42,607 nt of DNA. Origin: CG2-30-68-42 sp037440385. GTDB taxonomy: Bacteria > Pseudomonadota > Gammaproteobacteria > Burkholderiales > Rhodocyclaceae. The position numbers were made by a program, and so were the translations under genes. Shown here piece by piece: positions 24,916-32,561 of this stretch (the stretch's first letter is position 1; every line of letters begins with the position of its first letter). Under the pieces are notes generated by a model, which saw only the letters and a program-made list of their open reading frames with translations, was not told where the DNA came from and made no database searches. The stretch lies in contig JBBIUI010000008.1 in the NCBI GenBank assembly GCA_037440385.1, forward strand, positions 1 to 42,607. The letters are read 5' to 3'.

Positions 24916-26928
24916 TCAGACGCCATCGCGCAGCTCGATCGCGAGATGCATTTCGGCGCTTCCCGCAGCCGCCTCCCAGGTGAACGTCAGGCAGGCCGCC
25001 TGCATGATCTTCTCGAATCCCGCTTCGGACAACGACACGGTGTGATAGGGCGCAGCCTCGAGCCGCGCCGCGGGGCCGGCATGCAGCTCGATCGCGCCCG
25101 GAAGCTCGAGATCGTCGAGCGTCACGACCGCGCACGCGGGCAGCACCAGCGTCTGGCCGAACCCGCAGGGGATGCTGCCGTCCTCGAGGAGGTAGCGCCC
25201 GGAATAGCCGTCGCAACTGGGCATCGCGAGGTTCAGTTGCGTCGCGAGCCGGCCGCGCGCCAGTCCCTCCAGCCGCCAGCACACCTCGATCCTTCGGCCT
25301 TCGAGCGCGATGCGCTTGCGGATCCGTCCCGTGCCCACGGCGCAGGTCCATTCGAGCGCATGCAGCGGCGCGTTCGCCTGTTCGAGTGCGTATTCGCTCA
25401 GGTGCCGTGCCGGCCGGCCCTCGGCGTGCCAGCAATCGAGCAGGCTCGCGCGCGAGCGCACGTCCGTCAGCAGGTCGGCCGCGTCGATCGCGTGCCGGAA
25501 GTGCACGCGATCGTGAGCCGATGCGATGCCCGTGCCCGCATGGGCGGCGGGCACTTCGTTGAACCTGCGGTGATAGAACTCGTGCCGGCGTGCGATCGTG
25601 TCGCAGAAGTTGTGGGCGAGCGCGAAGCTGTCGAACTCGTGCATGGCGGCGGCTCCATCGAGCCGCAGCGCGAGCTGAAGATGCGCGTTGTGGATCATCA
25701 GTTCTTCATGGCCGTCGAGATCCACGTCGCGCCGGGCGAGCGGCGGGCGCGGCGCCCTGGCGTCCAGCGAACGCTCGAGCTCGATCAGCGCGCTCCACAG
25801 CGCTCGGCGCAGGTGCGGCAGGTACAGTCCGCCGAAAAGTCCGTGCCAGTAGGCGTCGTTTGCCTGCGCCCGGTGCAGCAGCGCGCGCAGCGCGGCATCG
25901 TCGCCCGCCGCAGCCAGCCGGCCCGAACACTCGAGCATGCGCTTGTGCATCCAGTTCGCCTCGGGGTAGCGGCTGAGGAAGTTGCGCCAGAAGCCGCCGC
26001 GCAGGTGGGGCTTGGCAGCCGCATAGGTACCGGCCTGTTTTTCCTGGTTCACCAGCCGGGCGTAGTGTGACGCGGCCACGGGGGGCAGCGTCCATTCGTT
26101 CATCTCGATGTAGGAGGTGGTCGGCAGATAGACCACGCCGCGCGTCGCGTGGCTCGCGCGGAACTCCGAATAGGTCTCCGTGCGGATCAGCGGGCTGGCG
26201 AGCACGCCGCCGATGAACCGCTCGAGCCATCCCTTTTCATAGACCCATTCGTAGGTCTCCGGCCAGATGCCGAACTTCTCGATGTCGTCGAAATAGATGG
26301 CCGCCGCGCGGCCTTCGCCGGCGAGCCGCTCGATGTGGGCGAGCGCGTCTTCGGCGAGCGAGAAGGGAAGCCGGTAGCGCAGCGCCTCCGAGATCGGGAA
26401 GACGTCGAGCACGCGCCCATCCTCCTCGGTCGTGTAGTGGCCGTCGAGCGCGCGCGCGTCCAGCCCGGTGCACAGGAAGTGGTAGTCGTCGAGCACCGTG
26501 TAGCGGATGCCCGAATCGGCCAGTGCCGGAACCACCGTGGCTTCCCAGGCTCGCTCCGTGAGCCAGGCGCCCTGGGGGGTGCAGCCGAAGTGCCGCGCCA
26601 GGCGCTGCGACATTGCCGCGATCTGGCTCAGGCGGTCGCGGCCCGGGATCGCGGCCAGCACCGGCTCGCAGTCGCCGCCGCCGACCAGTTCCACCTGGCC
26701 GCGGCCGGCCATCTCGGCGAGCAGCGCCATGTCGGCGGGGAACCGCTCGAACAGTTCCCCGAGCAGCCACCCGGAAAAGTGCACGCTGAAGCGGAACTCC
26801 GGGAAGCGGTGCAGTGTGCGCAGGAACGGACGGTAGCAACGCTCGATCGCGTCGTCGATCACCGCCGGGAAATTGCCGACCGGCTGGTGGGCATGCACGC
26901 CGAACAGCAGTGAGATCGGCCGGTTCAT
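24916..26928 (-). CDS. GH57 4-alpha-glucanotransferase-like enzyme
   Basis: A 670-residue GH57 protein. The N-terminal barrel opens with LLFGVHAHQPVGNFP. The nucleophile is read as E125 in AWLTERAWE and the acid as D214 (or D215) in YFDDIEKFG, close to E123 and D214 of the Thermococcus litoralis 4-alpha-glucanotransferase. The overall length is also close to that enzyme. The C-terminal half (about 390-660) matches the beta-rich DUF1925/DUF1926 architecture of these transferases. Likely role: moving alpha-1,4 chain segments during glycogen or maltodextrin metabolism. It is the third enzyme of the glycogen run, 79 bases after the other GH57 gene. No signal peptide, so cytoplasmic. Confidence 0.87.
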   Translation of the reverse strand: MNRPISLLFGVHAHQPVGNFPAVIDDAIERCYRPFLRTLHRFPEFRFSVHFSGWLLGELFERFPADMALLAEMAGRGQVELVGGGDCEPVLAAIPGRDRLSQIAAMSQRLARHFGCTPQGAWLTERAWEATVVPALADSGIRYTVLDDYHFLCTGLDARALDGHYTTEEDGRVLDVFPISEALRYRLPFSLAEDALAHIERLAGEGRAAAIYFDDIEKFGIWPETYEWVYEKGWLERFIGGVLASPLIRTETYSEFRASHATRGVVYLPTTSYIEMNEWTLPPVAASHYARLVNQEKQAGTYAAAKPHLRGGFWRNFLSRYPEANWMHKRMLECSGRLAAAGDDAALRALLHRAQANDAYWHGLFGGLYLPHLRRALWSALIELERSLDARAPRPPLARRDVDLDGHEELMIHNAHLQLALRLDGAAAMHEFDSFALAHNFCDTIARRHEFYHRRFNEVPAAHAGTGIASAHDRVHFRHAIDAADLLTDVRSRASLLDCWHAEGRPARHLSEYALEQANAPLHALEWTCAVGTGRIRKRIALEGRRIEVCWRLEGLARGRLATQLNLAMPSCDGYSGRYLLEDGSIPCGFGQTLVLPACAVVTLDDLELPGAIELHAGPAARLEAAPYHTVSLSEAGFEKIMQAACLTFTWEAAAGSAEMHLAIELRDGV

Positions 26929-27007
26929 CGTATCGGCCCGCGTCGCAGTGGCGCCGGGCCGCGACGCCGTTTCCCGTGGCAGCGGCGCCTCGCCGCGAGG
27001 ATGCGCA

Positions 27008-28705
27008 TCATGAGGCCCGCCGCATGGTCCCGCCGGATTCGGCCTGGTCGCCGCCGTGGCTCAGCGGGGAGGCCAACTGGACCGGAGCGGGCAGCCGCAG
27101 CCGCTCGTAGAGCCCGACCAGGTTGCGCCGGTACATCTCGTCGAAGCTGCGCACGATGGGGCGCGGATTGTAGTCGCCGCACCACCAGAACCAGTCCGAA
27201 CCTTCGCACACGACCAGTTGCGCCTGCGCCGCCTGCTGCTGCTGTGCGTCGAGCCGGCCGCTGTTCATCACCAGGTCGTAGGCCTGCTTGGCGGCGCACA
27301 GCAGGTCCCACGCGCGGTTCTTGTCGGGGCTGCCGATCCACGTCGACAGCGTGCCATAGACCCAGCTTCCCGCGACGACGGAAGGCAGGGCGTCGAGTTC
27401 CGGAGCGTTCGCCAGATGCTGGCTGAACGTCGTCGTCCGAAGGTTCGGATGCGATTCGAGCGACGCATACAGGTCGTCGAAGAAATAGTAGGCGTTGTAC
27501 GGGTAATGTTCCCAGGCGTTCTCGCCGTCGAGGATCACCGGCACCAGCGGTCTCGATCCGGCCGGCGCACGCTTGCGGATCGCATCGAGCTCGCCCAGGA
27601 AATGATTGACGGCATCGCGCCCGTGCCAGCGCGAGTACTCGAAGCCGATCAGATCGGAGAGCCTCTCGTCGCGGAAGAACACCGCGAGACCGGGCGCCGC
27701 CTCGACGCGGTAGCCGCGATACAGGTATCGGGAGCGATCGGCCAGCCGTCCGTCGCCCGCCCGTCGCAGGCTGTTCGCGAGCACGCTCTCGCTGCTCGCG
27801 GTCCAGCGCACACCCCGGCTCGCGAGCAGCTGCAGGAAGCCGGTCGAGATGGCGCCCTCGGCCGGCCACATGCCTTCGCAGCGCTGGCCGAAACGCCGTT
27901 CGTGGCTGGCCAGCGCTTCGTCGACCTGGGCGAGCACTCGCGCGCGCCCGCCCGAATAGCCGGCGGCGGTCGGAAGCGCCGCCTGCGGTTCGGCCTCGCG
28001 CGCGCTCTTCAGGTCCAGCAGCAGCGGCGCGATCGGATGTGAATGGGGCGTGGCCGACAGCTCGATCCGGCCCGCCGCGGCCAGCGCCCGGTAACGCGGC
28101 AGCAGTCCCGAGACCAGTTCGCCGATCAGGTTGAACAGATGCATGCGGTCGGCATAGGTGAAGCCTTCACCCTTCGTCAGCAGTTCGGCCACCAGGGGCC
28201 GGTTGCGCCTCTCGGTCTCGCCGATCCATGCGAGGTGGTACCAGGTCACCAGGTCCGCGAAGTACGCTCCCGACAGGTAATCGAGCGCCGTCTCGCCGCT
28301 CGTCTGGAGGTTCTGGAACAGGTCGTGCAGGCGCTGGTAGCGCGGAAACGGCGCGAGCATCGTCACGTGGTTGCTGCGAAAACACCACTCGAGCAGCAGC
28401 CGCCGCTCGTCGGCGCGCAGGTCGTTCATCACCGGGCGCGCGAGCATGCGCAGCAGCGGGTCGCGCAGCTCGCCGTTCGCGAACTGGCGCACATAGTCCT
28501 CGATCTGGTCGAGCAGCACCGGAACGAAGTTGATCACGACCCGCACACCCGGATGGCGCTCGAGGTGCGAGACCATGTCGGTGTAATCCTTGGTGGCGTG
28601 CAGGTAGACCCACGGCTGCAGGAATTCGCCGCTGCCGTGGTCGCGGTAGTCGGGCTGATGCATGTGCAGCAGCAGCACCAGATCGAGCTTGTTCTTCGCA
28701 GGCAT
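27008..28705 (-). CDS. GH57 family alpha-glucan hydrolase or branching enzyme
   Basis: A 565-residue GH57 enzyme of a different subgroup from its neighbour. It begins DLVLLLHMHQPDYRD with the conserved HMHQPDY. The nucleophile is E283 in GMWPAEGAIS and the acid is D393 in ILDGENAWEHYP; amylopullulanase-type GH57 enzymes have E291 and D394. It could hydrolyse alpha-1,4 and perhaps alpha-1,6 links, or act as a branching enzyme. A branching role would fill a gap, because no GH13 GlgB is in the block. Subfamily cannot be decided by eye. It follows glgC by 33 bases, with no good Shine-Dalgarno before the ATG. No signal peptide, so intracellular. Confidence 0.85.
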   Translation of the reverse strand: MPAKNKLDLVLLLHMHQPDYRDHGSGEFLQPWVYLHATKDYTDMVSHLERHPGVRVVINFVPVLLDQIEDYVRQFANGELRDPLLRMLARPVMNDLRADERRLLLEWCFRSNHVTMLAPFPRYQRLHDLFQNLQTSGETALDYLSGAYFADLVTWYHLAWIGETERRNRPLVAELLTKGEGFTYADRMHLFNLIGELVSGLLPRYRALAAAGRIELSATPHSHPIAPLLLDLKSAREAEPQAALPTAAGYSGGRARVLAQVDEALASHERRFGQRCEGMWPAEGAISTGFLQLLASRGVRWTASSESVLANSLRRAGDGRLADRSRYLYRGYRVEAAPGLAVFFRDERLSDLIGFEYSRWHGRDAVNHFLGELDAIRKRAPAGSRPLVPVILDGENAWEHYPYNAYYFFDDLYASLESHPNLRTTTFSQHLANAPELDALPSVVAGSWVYGTLSTWIGSPDKNRAWDLLCAAKQAYDLVMNSGRLDAQQQQAAQAQLVVCEGSDWFWWCGDYNPRPIVRSFDEMYRRNLVGLYERLRLPAPVQLASPLSHGGDQAESGGTMRRAS

Positions 28706-28738
28706 GCTTGCGCGACCGGCCGTCCGTTCGTCGCGCGC

Positions 28739-30016
28739 TCAGCGCGTCTGGTGGACCTGCTGACCGAGCATCTCCGGAGTGATCAGCGTGATGCCTTTTT
28801 CCGAGACGTGGAAGCGGTTGCGGTCCTGTTCGGGATCGATGCCGGCGACGAAGCCGTCCGGGATGCGGCAGGCCTTGTCGACGATCACGCGTTTGAGCAC
28901 GACGCCCTGGCCGATCTGCACCTTGGGCAGGATCACCGAATCCTCGACCAGGCTGTAATCGTTGACCCGCACGCTCGAGAACAGCAGCGAACGGCGCACC
29001 GTCGCGCCCGAGATGATGTCGCCCCCCGACACCATCGTGTCGACCGCCATGCCGCGGCGCCCGTCGTCGTCGAACACGAACTTCGCGGGCGGGAGCTGTT
29101 CCTGATAGGTCCAGATCGGCCACTGCTCGTCGTACATGTCCAGCTCGGGGAGCACCTTCGTGAGCTCCATGTTCGCTTCCCAGTAGGCGTCGACGGTGCC
29201 GACGTCGCGCCAGTACGGGACGTTCCCGCGCGGGCCGACGCACGAATCCGCGAAATGATGGGCGCAGACGCGGTAGCGCGGCACGACGTGGGGGATGATG
29301 TCCTTGCCGAAGTCGTGGCCCGAGGCAGGGTCGTCGGCATCGCGCACGAGCTGTTCGAACAGGAACGGCGCATTGAACACGTACACGCCCATGCTGGCGA
29401 GCGATGACTCCGGCCGGCCCGGGATCGGCGGCGGATCCTGCGGCTTCTCGACGAAACTGCGCACGCGCCAATCGGCGTCGATGCCGATGACGCCGAATTC
29501 CCGGCCATCCTCGCGCGGCACTTCGACGCAGGCGATCGTCATGTCCGCATGCCGCGCGACGTGATCGGCGAGCAGCTTGCCATAGTCCATCTTGTAGATG
29601 TGGTCGCCCGAGAGCACGAGCACCAGTTCCGCATGCTGCTGTCGCATGACCCCCAGATTCTGGAACGCGGCGTCGGCCGTGCCCTGGTACCAGTTCTCCG
29701 CCACCTGCTGCTGGGCGGGCAGCAGCTCGATGTGCTCGCCGAAGCGCCCGTCGAGGAAGCTCCAGCCGCGCTGCAGATGGTGGATCAGGCTCTGCGCCTT
29801 GTACTGGGTCGCCACTCCGATCCGGCGCACCCCCGAATTGACGCAGTTCGACAGCGTGAAGTCGATGATGCGGAACTTGCCGCCGAAGGGGACCGCCGGC
29901 TTCGCGCGCCAGTCGGTGAGCTGCTTCAGCCGCGTGCCGCGCCCGCCCGCGAGCACCAGCGCGAAGCTCGCCTTGGTGAGATGGCTGACCAGACCCGGAT
30001 CGCTCGTCCTGGGCAT
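28739..30016 (-). CDS. glgC: Glucose-1-phosphate adenylyltransferase GlgC
   Basis: Makes ADP-glucose from glucose-1-phosphate and ATP, the committed and usually allosteric step of bacterial glycogen synthesis. It has 425 residues. The nucleotide loop is GGRGTRLKQLTDWRAKPAVPF (residues 24-44). SGDHIYKMDYG is the metal and ADP-glucose site and SFVEKPQDPP the glucose-1-phosphate contact. The C-terminal left-handed beta-helix is seen in SGGDIISGATVRRSLLFSSVR. The ATG at 30016 is chosen since the alignment to family begins there and GGAG lies about ten bases upstream; the upstream extension to 30106 is in the leader. It is the first gene of the glycogen block, with its own TACAAT promoter. Confidence 0.97.
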   Translation of the reverse strand: MPRTSDPGLVSHLTKASFALVLAGGRGTRLKQLTDWRAKPAVPFGGKFRIIDFTLSNCVNSGVRRIGVATQYKAQSLIHHLQRGWSFLDGRFGEHIELLPAQQQVAENWYQGTADAAFQNLGVMRQQHAELVLVLSGDHIYKMDYGKLLADHVARHADMTIACVEVPREDGREFGVIGIDADWRVRSFVEKPQDPPPIPGRPESSLASMGVYVFNAPFLFEQLVRDADDPASGHDFGKDIIPHVVPRYRVCAHHFADSCVGPRGNVPYWRDVGTVDAYWEANMELTKVLPELDMYDEQWPIWTYQEQLPPAKFVFDDDGRRGMAVDTMVSGGDIISGATVRRSLLFSSVRVNDYSLVEDSVILPKVQIGQGVVLKRVIVDKACRIPDGFVAGIDPEQDRNRFHVSEKGITLITPEMLGQQVHQTR

Positions 30017-30075
30017 GAGTGGTGTGCTCCGCAGAAAGATGCGCCGGCGATGCGAATCCCGCCCGCGTCGCGCCC

Positions 30076-30081
30076 ATTGTA
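30076..30081 (-). promoter_or_regulatory. Predicted -10 element for glgC
   Basis: The minus strand reads TACAAT in GGTTACAATGGG, 60 bases upstream of the glgC ATG, in the gap after thyA. It would let the glycogen block be transcribed independently of thyA. Confidence 0.45.
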
Positions 30082-30143
30082 ACCCGGTGCCATGCGCTGC
30101 CGGCAAGCGCGCCGGGACGCTTCGGACGCGGCGGCTCGCGGCT

Positions 30144-30938
30144 TCATACCGCGACCGGCGCCGGGATGTGCGGCAGCGGATCGTAGCCTTCCAGCACGAT
30201 GTCCTCGTAGCGGAATGCCGACAGCTCGCGGCGGTCCGGGTCGAGCCGCAGCCGCGGCAGCGGCCTGGGCGTGCGCGCGAGCTGCATGCGCGCCTGGTCG
30301 AGGTGGTTCAGGTACAGATGGGCATCGCCGAGCGTGTGGACGAAATCGCCGGGCGCATATCCGCACACCTGCGCCAGCATCTCGGTGAGCAGCGCATACG
30401 AAGCGATGTTGAAGGGCACGCCCAGAAAGGTGTCGGCACTCCTCTGGTAGAGCTGGCAGGACAGCCGGCCATCGGCGACGTAGAGCTGGAACAGCGCGTG
30501 GCATGGCGGCAGCTTCACCCGATCGACGTCGGCCGGATTCCACGCGGTGACGATGTGGCGTCGCGAGTCGGGCTCGCGCTTGAGCCGTTCCACGAGCTGC
30601 GCGATCTGATCGATGCGCCGGCCGCCGGGCGCTTCCCAGGACCGCCACTGGGCGCCATAGACCGGGCCCAGGTCGCCGTGCTCGTCCGCCCATTCGTCCC
30701 AGATGGATACGCCGTTCGCATTCAGATAGGCGATGTTGGTGTCCCCGCGCAGGAACCACAGCAACTCGTGGATGATGGACTTCAGATGCAGCTTCTTGGT
30801 CGTGACGAGCGGAAAGCCCGCCGACAAGTCGAAGCGCATCTGCCAGCCGAACACCGACAGCGTACCCACGCCGGTGCGGTCGCGCTTTCGCGTGCCGTGC
30901 TCGAGGACATGGCGAAGCAGGTCCAGGTATTGCTGCAT
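30144..30938 (-). CDS. thyA: Thymidylate synthase ThyA
   Basis: Methylates dUMP to dTMP using methylene-tetrahydrofolate. It has 264 residues, identical in length to E. coli ThyA. The catalytic cysteine is C146 in LPPCHALFQ. RKRDRTGVGTLSVFG (17-31), KSIIHELLWFLRGDTN and YQRSADTFLGVPFNIASY carry the dUMP and folate contacts. The ATG at 30938 follows from the family beginning MQQYLDLL. TAGAAT about 33 bases upstream on the minus strand is the likely promoter. The usual partner folA is found about 10.5 kb further along the same strand, with the glycogen genes between them. Confidence 0.98.
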   Translation of the reverse strand: MQQYLDLLRHVLEHGTRKRDRTGVGTLSVFGWQMRFDLSAGFPLVTTKKLHLKSIIHELLWFLRGDTNIAYLNANGVSIWDEWADEHGDLGPVYGAQWRSWEAPGGRRIDQIAQLVERLKREPDSRRHIVTAWNPADVDRVKLPPCHALFQLYVADGRLSCQLYQRSADTFLGVPFNIASYALLTEMLAQVCGYAPGDFVHTLGDAHLYLNHLDQARMQLARTPRPLPRLRLDPDRRELSAFRYEDIVLEGYDPLPHIPAPVAV

Positions 30939-30970
30939 GGCGCGAGGCCCGGTCGTGGATCGGAGTGCGG

Positions 30971-30976
30971 ATTCTA
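30971..30976 (-). promoter_or_regulatory. Predicted -10 element for thyA
   Basis: TAGAAT on the minus strand gives a leader of about 26 bases. The 111-base gap to the divergent PilZ-type gene also carries a weaker TACCAT on the plus strand (about 31015). Confidence 0.42.
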
Positions 30977-31049
30977 GCCCGCGCGTGCGCTTTGCGCGGC
31001 GGGGCAAGTCTCGGTACCATAGCCGCGCCTGTTTGGTGGAGAGGGCGCG

Positions 31050-32561
31050 GTGGGATTGTTCGAAAGCAAGCCCGCACATCCGCTGGCCGACCAGAACGAA
31101 CTGTCCGGCCGCCTCGCGGCACTGTGCGCTGCGCAACCGATGGCGGCCGTGCAGCAGGCCACCGCATGGCTGCGCGAGGCCGCCGAGGTGCACGCGCTCG
31201 GCGCCGGCGAGCGCGAGGCGGCGGTGCGCCAGCTCGACGATGCTGCGCAGCCACATGCCCGGGTCATGGGCCGGGCGTTCCTGACGATGGTCCCGCTCGC
31301 GCAACGGGAGGAACTCGACCTGTGGCGCACCAACCGCGATTTCTGGGTGCAGCTCGGCACGTCGTGTTTCGTCTGCCTGACCGAAGCCGAGCGCGAAGGT
31401 GCGCCGGCGGACCTGTTGCGCAGGATCGAGCTCGCGAGGCTCGCCGCGAGGATGATGCGCGCCTATGCCGCGCGGCTGAAGTGGGACCAGTTCCGTTACT
31501 GGCCGGCCTCCGAGGCGGTGTGGCAGATCATGGGTCGCGCCTGCCTTTTCGCGCAGCAGGCCGGTTTCGCCCGGCGCGAGATTTCGGCCTACCACGGCGA
31601 GCATCCGACCACCGTCGAACAGGAATACCTGAAGGCGCTGGTCTTTCAGGTGTCGGCGACCGACGCGCTGCTGCCTTTCGAGATCGAGATCGCGGATCGG
31701 CTGATCGCCCGGTTCCTGTCCCTGTTCACCTTTTCGGAGCATCGCGCGGCAGGCTATTCGTACTGGGTCGATCCGGCCGAGCGCCCACGCGATCAGAAAG
31801 CGGGCGCGCAGCTTCCGGACAGCCCGACGCTGCGTTTCTTCACGACCGCCGAAGCCTACGCGGCGCTGGAACGGCTGCGCGTCGCACTCGATCAGGGCGA
31901 CGTTCCGCCCGAGCTCGATCTGGAGCGCTACCGCTCGCCGCGCATGTTCGCGCCCGTCGTGCGGCATCTGGCCGCGCACTGGGGTCCGAATCCGCCCTCG
32001 CGCAGCCATGACCGCCATCGCGTGCAGTCCGACATGGCGGTGGTGGTCGGGCTGCCGGAGATCGTCCGGGTGCTGGCGCGGCCCGAAGAGGCGGACAATC
32101 CGGCGCGATGGACCGTGGAGAACGTCAGTCAGGGCGGGTTGCGCACGCGCCTTCCGCTCGCCGAGGCCGACAGCCTGCCGATCGGTACGTTGCTGGGGAT
32201 GCGACCCGCAGGCGGCGACAACTGGCTGGTGGGCGTCGTGCGGCGCTTCTCGCGCGCGGGCGGCGGGGCGGGCATCGCCGGCGCCGAGACGCTGACCAAG
32301 CATCCGCTGGCCGTCGAGCTTCGCGCAGGCGAGACGGCGCATCCGGCGCTGCTGCTCGATGCGCCCGACGAAGGCGAAACGGTGCGGCTCGTCGTGCCCG
32401 CGCCGGCGTTCGCGCCCGATCGTGATGCCGAATGCATCGTGGCGGGCGCGTCGCTGCGGCTGCGACCGGTGGAGGCGGTCGAAGGGTCGGCCGAGACCGT
32501 TCTCGCGCGCTACGAAGTATTGCCCGGTCTGCCACCTGTCAGGGAGAGCGTCGAATGCTGA
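31050..32561 (+). CDS. Putative cyclic-di-GMP effector with PilZ-like C-terminal domain (first paralogue)
   Basis: This is a 503-residue soluble protein that I do not recognise by name. The first 300 residues are mainly helical and include LKALVFQVSATDALLPFEIEI (about 195-215), shared almost word for word with the next gene. From about 315 the sequence has both PilZ signatures for cyclic-di-GMP binding: RxxxR as R318-SHD-R322 and [DN]xSxxG as N358-V-S360-QG-G363, followed by beta-rich sequence. There is no signal peptide, membrane span or catalytic motif. The start is GTG at 31050 with GGAG upstream. It overlaps the second paralogue by seven bases. Inference: a cytoplasmic sensor that couples cyclic-di-GMP to an unknown output through the N-terminal domain. 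Confidence 0.72.
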   Translation: MGLFESKPAHPLADQNELSGRLAALCAAQPMAAVQQATAWLREAAEVHALGAGEREAAVRQLDDAAQPHARVMGRAFLTMVPLAQREELDLWRTNRDFWVQLGTSCFVCLTEAEREGAPADLLRRIELARLAARMMRAYAARLKWDQFRYWPASEAVWQIMGRACLFAQQAGFARREISAYHGEHPTTVEQEYLKALVFQVSATDALLPFEIEIADRLIARFLSLFTFSEHRAAGYSYWVDPAERPRDQKAGAQLPDSPTLRFFTTAEAYAALERLRVALDQGDVPPELDLERYRSPRMFAPVVRHLAAHWGPNPPSRSHDRHRVQSDMAVVVGLPEIVRVLARPEEADNPARWTVENVSQGGLRTRLPLAEADSLPIGTLLGMRPAGGDNWLVGVVRRFSRAGGGAGIAGAETLTKHPLAVELRAGETAHPALLLDAPDEGETVRLVVPAPAFAPDRDAECIVAGASLRLRPVEAVEGSAETVLARYEVLPGLPPVRESVEC

